A DNA stretch of 64,000 bases from Bacteroidota bacterium (GTDB lineage: Bacteria; Bacteroidota; Bacteroidia; M30B66). Where the stretch lies: assembly GCA_027483445.1 (NCBI GenBank), contig JAIXUS010000001.1, forward strand, positions 1 to 64,000, given 5' to 3'. Under the pieces are notes generated by a model that was given only the letters and a program-made list of their open reading frames with translations, made no database searches and was not told the origin of the DNA. Below are positions 59,233 to 64,000 of the stretch, piece after piece (the first letter of the stretch is position 1; each line of letters opens with the position of its first letter). Made by a program: the position numbers and the translations under genes.

Positions 59233-61950
59233 TTAAGGCTCTCGCATGTTTAGGATTCGGCTCAGGTTGGGATCCGTTTCGGTTGCACGAATGGTGTCCA
59301 TCTCTGCGTCGAGCTCTAACACCTTTTTCTTGAGCGCAGTCTTTTGCAGTTCTTTGTCCTGGATGGCCGTAACCGATGCCCCTTTTTCTTTCATCGAAAC
59401 AATCTCCGCCTCTAACTCATCCACTTTGGCATCGAAGTAATTTTTGTATTCGGCAATTACCTGAATGGCCGAAAGACGGAGGTACCAAGCGGGTTCTTTT
59501 TTGGCTTTTTGGATAAACGAAGGCATCGACTTTTCAACGAGTTCCTGCGATTGCGACAAGGCATAACGCCCAATCAGCTGAATGAAAATGTACTTATCGT
59601 TCGGATTGCTGATTTTGCTGTAGGCTTTTTCTAAAAATTCGAATTTACCGGGAGTGCCTGAGGAGGCATAGATGGCCGCCATTGAAGTGAGCATTTCGCC
59701 TTTAGCCGTTGCCTCGAGGCCTTCGAGCAATTTCGCTGTACCTTGAGGGTCAGACTCGTAAAGCGCAGAAAGGGCATTGCTTTGTACTTGTATGGAACTA
59801 TCGTTAAGCGCTTTTTTCAAGGCATTCAAGGTAGGCTCATCACTGCCTTTGAGCCATTTGATGGCTGAGGCTCGAACGCGGGCATCCGGATCGCCTGTGG
59901 CCAGCTGTCGAAGGATGGGCAAGAAGTTATCGGGCTCCGTTTGTACAAAATACTCCAGATTGTTCAGGGCGTAGTTGCGTTGATACCAGAAAGGGTCGCG
60001 TAAAGCCGATTTAACCAATTCTGCCGTTCCGGGCTCTGAAGGTTCTTCGAGAAGGCGCTCCAGGGCCATGAATCGGTCGGCATAGAGTTTTCCATTCAAC
60101 AAAAGCCACTCAGCTTGCTGCCGGGTGTTTAGCTGCTTTACAAAGCCCAATACCATTCGTTCGGCATCGATATTTACGAAGTCGGGCTGCTCAGGGTAAG
60201 GGATTCTCAAGGTGTTTTTAACGGAATCCATCACAATTTTTACCCGTGTGGCCTTTCCACGGTTGTAAATGTCAACCTCCATTGGAAGTCTGAAAGCGTT
60301 GTTGGCCTCTAAATTTTGCGTTTGTTCCAAATTGAGGGTGATGAAGCCATCCGCAAAGCTCCAAGAGGTTTCTACTGTTGGATGACCTTTGCCGAAGAAC
60401 CATTGGTTAAAGAACCAGTTGAGATCTTCGCCGGTCACCTCTTCGAACGCGAGTCGCAGGTTGTGAATTTCGACGGGTTTGAATCGATTTTCGTTCAAAT
60501 ACCGCTTCAACGATTCGTAGAAAGCTTCGTCGCCCGTGTATTTGCGAAGCATGTGAAGGATGCAGCCTCCTTTTTGATAGGAATGGCGATCAAACATATC
60601 CTCCCGAAACTCATAATCGAAACGGATTAGCGGCACTTTCTTATTAAAGGCTTCTTCAATGTAGTTGTTTCTGGCGTCCTGTAAATGGTAATCTGCGGCA
60701 TCACGTCCGTATTTGTGCTCTTCCCACAAGTACTCGCCGTATGTGGCAAACGACTCGTTGAGCGGCAAATTAGCCCAGCTTTCGCAGGTTACAAGGTCGC
60801 CAAACCAGTGGTGGAACAGTTCATGGGCAATTACGGCTTCGTAGTTGCCATCGAGCATCTCCTCGGGAGTTTGTTGAACGAATTCGCCGAAAATAGTTGC
60901 CGAGGTGTTTTCCATCGCTCCGGAAACATAATCGCGAACCACCACCTGTGCATATTTCTGCCATGGGTATTCAACGCCCAATTTTTCGGAGAAGAAACTA
61001 AGCATTTCGGGTGTGTTGCCGAATATTTTGCGTGCATGGGGCTCGTATTCTTTTTCGACGTAATAATCCACCTCGATGTTTTTCCACTTGTCTTTCACAA
61101 CAGCGTATTCACCAATGGCCATCATAACCAGATAAGGCGCGTGTGGCAAATCCATTTTCCATGTATCGGTGCGGGTTCCGTCGGTATTTTTTTTCGAGGC
61201 GGTTTTCAAGCCATTGCTTAGGCTAACATATTTTTCAGGAACGGTGATGAACAACTCATGTGTCATCCGCTCATTGGGTTTATCGATGGTTGGAAACCAA
61301 CAGCTCGACGATTCGGTTTCTCCTTGCGTCCATATTTGGGTAGGCTTTGCCGGATCTTCTTCTTTTGGGTCGATGAAATACAGCCCTCTGGCGTCGGTTA
61401 TTGCTGCACTGGCTTCAGGTTTAACACGTTGTGGGTTGGCGGTATACTGAACGAAAATGCTGAAAGTCTCTTTTCTCGTATAGGTGCGGTCGAGTGCAAT
61501 GCGCAGCTGGCGGTCGTTGTAGGTATATTTCAGGTCGGTCATGCTTCCGCCTTTACCGACCAGGGCTACCCGGAAAATATCGAAAGCCTTCGCATCGAGA
61601 ATCAGTGAATCGACCGGGTAGAAATAAGGACGGAACTCCAACGTTGCCTTACCGTTGAGTTGCTGAGCCGGAATGTTAAAACCAACCTCAAGTTTTGTAT
61701 GCAAAAGGTCGTTTACCCTTGTGGCTGAAGCATTATAGGTTTTGTTTAAATCATTCACCTCATCGTCGAGTGTGTCTACACTGGCATTTTTGAATGCTTC
61801 CAATAAGGCATTAATCAACGTAGAATCGGCCGACTCCTCAGCCGGAGCTTGTGTCTCAGCAGCTTGCTTTTTTTTAACCTTACACGATGGGATGGCCAAT
61901 GTCATCAGGCCAACCATGGCCAAAGAAAGTAGAATTCGAGTACTAAACAT
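59233..61950 (-). CDS. M1 family metallo-aminopeptidase, predicted lipoprotein
   Basis: The product removes N-terminal residues from peptides. The protein (905 residues from ATG 61950) has a lipoprotein signal (LAIPSC, Cys near 23), a short linker, the M1 N-terminal beta domain and the GAMEN-type VSGAMENTSATIF. The zinc motif HELFHHW is followed 18 residues on by NESFATYGEYL. A long helical C-terminal region (about 580-905) has HEAT-like repeats. Lipidation suggests an outer-membrane peptidase. A promoter-like box lies between the ATG and an upstream in-frame codon at 61971. Confidence 0.92.
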   Translation of the reverse strand: MFSTRILLSLAMVGLMTLAIPSCKVKKKQAAETQAPAEESADSTLINALLEAFKNASVDTLDDEVNDLNKTYNASATRVNDLLHTKLEVGFNIPAQQLNGKATLEFRPYFYPVDSLILDAKAFDIFRVALVGKGGSMTDLKYTYNDRQLRIALDRTYTRKETFSIFVQYTANPQRVKPEASAAITDARGLYFIDPKEEDPAKPTQIWTQGETESSSCWFPTIDKPNERMTHELFITVPEKYVSLSNGLKTASKKNTDGTRTDTWKMDLPHAPYLVMMAIGEYAVVKDKWKNIEVDYYVEKEYEPHARKIFGNTPEMLSFFSEKLGVEYPWQKYAQVVVRDYVSGAMENTSATIFGEFVQQTPEEMLDGNYEAVIAHELFHHWFGDLVTCESWANLPLNESFATYGEYLWEEHKYGRDAADYHLQDARNNYIEEAFNKKVPLIRFDYEFREDMFDRHSYQKGGCILHMLRKYTGDEAFYESLKRYLNENRFKPVEIHNLRLAFEEVTGEDLNWFFNQWFFGKGHPTVETSWSFADGFITLNLEQTQNLEANNAFRLPMEVDIYNRGKATRVKIVMDSVKNTLRIPYPEQPDFVNIDAERMVLGFVKQLNTRQQAEWLLLNGKLYADRFMALERLLEEPSEPGTAELVKSALRDPFWYQRNYALNNLEYFVQTEPDNFLPILRQLATGDPDARVRASAIKWLKGSDEPTLNALKKALNDSSIQVQSNALSALYESDPQGTAKLLEGLEATAKGEMLTSMAAIYASSGTPGKFEFLEKAYSKISNPNDKYIFIQLIGRYALSQSQELVEKSMPSFIQKAKKEPAWYLRLSAIQVIAEYKNYFDAKVDELEAEIVSMKEKGASVTAIQDKELQKTALKKKVLELDAEMDTIRATETDPNLSRILNMREP

Positions 61951-61968
61951 GAAGTGGAGTAGAATGTG

Positions 61969-61998
61969 CAAAGATGGAAATAAGTTTTTCAGTGCAAA
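61969..61998 (-). promoter_or_regulatory. Promoter of the M1 aminopeptidase gene
   Basis: Minus strand TTTG (61995-61998), 18 nt, then CATCTTTG (61969-61976), one mismatch from TAnnTTTG. It rules out the upstream start at 61971. Confidence 0.5.
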
Positions 61999-62061
61999 GA
62001 AAAACGCGGTTATCGATCAAACATTTCGCGTCGATTTTCATTTTCTGAGCGTAACACAGGA

Positions 62062-62069
62062 TATCTTTG
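62062..62069 (+). promoter_or_regulatory. Candidate -7 box immediately upstream of the small membrane protein gene
   Basis: TATCTTTG fits TAnnTTTG and ends 4 bases before the ATG at 62074, implying a leaderless or very short-leader mRNA, or that the true start is downstream. Confidence 0.35.
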
Positions 62070-62073
62070 CCGC

Positions 62074-62622
62074 ATGGCCAAACCTCAATTTGAAAGTGAT
62101 CGCATCGTGGTAACCGACTCCCGCGATAGCCTCGAAGTCATCATCAGCGGAAGAATTCCACAATCACAGTTTATCATGCTCAGCGCGTGGTTGTTGGCCT
62201 GGACTTTAGCCGGTTTGTTTGTGCTTTCGCAGTTGTTTAGCATGCAGGGCGAACAGCGGGTTTACATGCTTGTTTGGCTGGCGTTTTGGGCCTACTTCGA
62301 GTATCGTGTCGCGTCTGTATGGTTGTGGCGAAAATATGGTCGTGAAGTATTGAAAATTCAAGCTCAACACACCGAACTCCGCTTTGAGGTTGCCTATGGA
62401 GGGAGAGCCTACGCCTTGCAAACCAGTGAAATACGAAACCTCAGAAATCTCGAAAAGGAAAAGGGAGGCTTTGTGAAAAGCTTTTACAGTTCATTTTGGA
62501 CTCTCGGCGGCGAAACAATTGGGTTTTATGCCAAAAGCAAGCTTTACACCATGGGGCGACAAATTTCTGTGAGCGATGCCGATACACTTATTCGCTTGAT
62601 GCAAAAGCACTTACCGTCATGA
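62074..62622 (+). CDS. Small membrane protein of unknown function
   Basis: The 182-residue protein has a polar N-terminus (about 1-35). Two close membrane spans follow (about 36-58 and 64-84), with a cytoplasmic region (about 90-182) of beta-rich, PH-like character (VLKIQAQHTELRFEVAYGG and ETIGFYAKSKLYTMGRQIS). No family is recognised. Its stop overlaps the start of the Smr-domain gene by 4 bases, so the two are coupled. Confidence 0.65.
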   Translation: MAKPQFESDRIVVTDSRDSLEVIISGRIPQSQFIMLSAWLLAWTLAGLFVLSQLFSMQGEQRVYMLVWLAFWAYFEYRVASVWLWRKYGREVLKIQAQHTELRFEVAYGGRAYALQTSEIRNLRNLEKEKGGFVKSFYSSFWTLGGETIGFYAKSKLYTMGRQISVSDADTLIRLMQKHLPS

Positions 62623-63602
62623 GTGCTCGCTTTCCAATTGGGAGTGTGGTGCGGCCACTCAACGAAACAGGCGAAGGGATTGTTGCTGCTTATCGCGCTG
62701 ATGGCTGTGTGTTGGTAAGTATGCAGGATGGCTTCGAGATTCCGTATTTGCCCAACCAGCTGGTTTTGATTTCTGCGCCTCAAAATGGGGGTGCAGACGC
62801 TGAGGTGAAGGCGGTGCGAAGCATTGCTGTGAGCGATAGGCCTGAGGCGCTTTATTTAGCCTTTCAGGCTGATGGCATGCAGGGTGCTGATGTGAAGATA
62901 AGTATGCAGTTGATGAACACCTCGCCTAGCGATTTGCTGGTGCAGGTTTACGGTTTGGAAGGGAAGCTTTCGAAGTCGCTTTTTGCCCAGCGCCTGGAAG
63001 CCCGGAAGACGGCTATCGTTATGAAAGCCACGGTTGCAGATCTGCTTCAGTTCGACCGATTTTTCGTTCAGCTTTTACCGGTTCTTCGAGAAACTACCGC
63101 CATTCAAAGTTCTTGGGAAGGTCATGTTAAACACCAAACTCCGGCATTCGTCGACCCTTCGGGCTGGCCTTTGGAAATGAATCTTTCAGGACGTGCGTTG
63201 TTGTTCCAGGTTTATCCGGAGCCTCAGGCGCAGCGAATGGTCATCCCCAAACCGGGCCCAAACCCAAGCACAGCAAAGGCTGCCCCGGTAAATCAATCGA
63301 AAGACTGGTTAATTTCGGAGCGCGACAGTTATCATGAGGTTGATTTACACATTGAAGAGTTGATGGACGACACGCGCGGTATGGATAACGCCGCCATTAT
63401 TCGTTACCAGCTGCAGGTGTTTCAACGCTGCCTCGACGAGGCCCGACTTCGCCGTTTGTGGAAATTTACCGTGATCCATGGTATTGGCAAAGGTGTGCTA
63501 AAAACAGAGGTTAGGAAGCTTGTTCGCGACGAAGGCCTTCAGTTTCAGGATGCTTCGTACGCCCGTTATGGATTTGGAGCTACCGAAGTGCTCATGCGTT
63601 GA
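62619..63602 (+). CDS. DUF2027 domain protein with C-terminal Smr domain
   Basis: The 327-residue protein has an N-terminal DUF2027 region (about 1-230; SVVRPLNETGEGIVAAYR, a beta-sandwich), a proline-rich linker (about 210-225) and a Smr domain (about 245-327). The Smr domain has HEVDLHIEEL and FTVIHGIGKGVLKTEVRKLV. Smr domains nick or bind branched DNA or act on RNA, and the Bacteroidota fusion has no assigned role. The ATG at 62619 is chosen because it overlaps the upstream stop (ATGA). Its 3' end overlaps the convergent bioA by 37 bases. Confidence 0.88.
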   Translation: MSARFPIGSVVRPLNETGEGIVAAYRADGCVLVSMQDGFEIPYLPNQLVLISAPQNGGADAEVKAVRSIAVSDRPEALYLAFQADGMQGADVKISMQLMNTSPSDLLVQVYGLEGKLSKSLFAQRLEARKTAIVMKATVADLLQFDRFFVQLLPVLRETTAIQSSWEGHVKHQTPAFVDPSGWPLEMNLSGRALLFQVYPEPQAQRMVIPKPGPNPSTAKAAPVNQSKDWLISERDSYHEVDLHIEELMDDTRGMDNAAIIRYQLQVFQRCLDEARLRRLWKFTVIHGIGKGVLKTEVRKLVRDEGLQFQDASYARYGFGATEVLMR

Positions 63603-64000
63603 TTGAGGAATTCTACGATGCTGGTGTGGATGTACTCTAACTCCGATTTTTCGATGCAATAGGGTGGAGTACAGTAGATTACATTTCCTAAAGGGCGAAG
63701 GTAAATTCCTTTGCTGAGGAAGAACGCCGTAATTTCAGCGGCAACAGGGTTGAGGTACCCTGTTTCGGCTTCGGTTTTTAGCTCTAAAGCGAGAATTGTT
63801 CCCAGGCAACGGGCGTCGAGTAATGCAGGATGGCTTTTCAGGGCCTCGCAAAACCGGGCTTGCCATTGACCAATTTCAGCGATTTGATTCCGTTTTTGAT
63901 GGTCAAACAGTTCGAGCGAGGCCAAGGCAGCAGTACAACTAAGTGGATTGGCTGTGTAGGAATGTCCGTGGAAAAAGGTTTTGTGCATCTCCGTTGAACG
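63566..64000 (-). CDS. bioA: Adenosylmethionine-8-amino-7-oxononanoate aminotransferase (3' part; gene continues beyond the window)
   Basis: The product makes 7,8-diaminopelargonate in biotin synthesis. The visible 3' part encodes the C-terminal subdomain, with FFHGHSYTANPLSCTAALASLE (family SYTANP motif with substrate contacts) and IYLRPLGNVIYCTPPY. The reading frame stays open to the window edge. The 37-base antisense overlap with the Smr gene is notable. Confidence 0.9.
   Translation of the reverse strand, partial: RSTEMHKTFFHGHSYTANPLSCTAALASLELFDHQKRNQIAEIGQWQARFCEALKSHPALLDARCLGTILALELKTEAETGYLNPVAAEITAFFLSKGIYLRPLGNVIYCTPPYCIEKSELEYIHTSIVEFLNQRMSTSVAPNP

Overview
The window is a 64 kb piece of a Bacteroidota chromosome, most likely from the Flavobacteriia or a close relative. 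Four things point there. Seven proteins end in a type IX secretion (T9SS) type A sorting domain, and an eighth probably does. Promoters follow the Bacteroidetes pattern (TTTG, then about 19 nt, then TAnnTTTG) rather than the E. coli -35/-10. Several families are largely confined to the phylum (choice-of-anchor L, DUF2911, DUF3667, DUF4476, IPExxxVDY, DUF2027-Smr). The fatty-acid gene clusters have the Bacteroidota order. No rRNA, tRNA, CRISPR array, prophage or complete transposon was found.

Layout. 1-616: intergenic repeat composite. 617-10225 (+): Bax-inhibitor-like membrane protein, secreted cyclophilin, two T9SS cargo proteins (one a PQQ-type sugar dehydrogenase), DUF2911 and DUF3667 proteins, and a TonB-dependent receptor. 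10704-20307: Xaa-Pro aminopeptidase and methylmalonyl-CoA epimerase (-), a ligase-associated exonuclease, a T9SS protein, a MarR/YceI pair, a SlyD-like isomerase, and an overlapping methionine aminotransferase / omega-amidase / esterase operon. 20304-25798 (-): lipid operon yceD-rpmF-plsX-fabH-accB-accC plus an outer-membrane protein. 25878-30078 (-): tandem duplicate choice-of-anchor L T9SS proteins. 30334-39283: membrane glycosyltransferase-like protein, NfuA-like Fe-S carrier, an unknown lipoprotein/TPR pair, a secreted NUC1 nuclease, TspO, an esterase and a GreA/GreB-like protein. 39351-43940 (-): an ECF sigma factor with a TM/outer-membrane protein and a secreted protein, preceded by a PKD T9SS protein. 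44781-47186: ettA and a sugar transferase. 47966-48921 (-): a compact arsenic-type operon with an unlisted 41-aa membrane protein. 49014-51579: an accessory patch where two DNA-binding-domain genes with near-identical C-terminal halves alternate with three copies of a repeat family. 51651-58053 (-): DUF4476 protein, M42 peptidase, pyk, IPExxxVDY, rnc, fabF, acpP. 58203-64000: purN, rnhA, M1 aminopeptidase lipoprotein, a small membrane protein, a DUF2027-Smr protein and the 3' part of bioA.

How the genes work together. The two lipid clusters supply malonyl-CoA, initiation (FabH), elongation (FabF), carrier (AcpP) and delivery to phospholipid (PlsX), interleaved with ribosome/RNA genes (rpmF, rnc). 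Much of the rest is cell-envelope work: T9SS cargo, TonB uptake, secreted hydrolases and a surface-linked sigma-factor cassette.

The least explained parts are the repeats: a dispersed hairpin family (six copies, one a 205-bp unit with perfect 15-bp terminal inverted repeats), a four-copy array of short hairpins with wobble-compensating changes near 47.3 kb, and the repeat-gene-repeat-gene-repeat patch at 49.0-51.6 kb, where a shared effector-like C-terminus is joined to two different DNA-binding N-termini.
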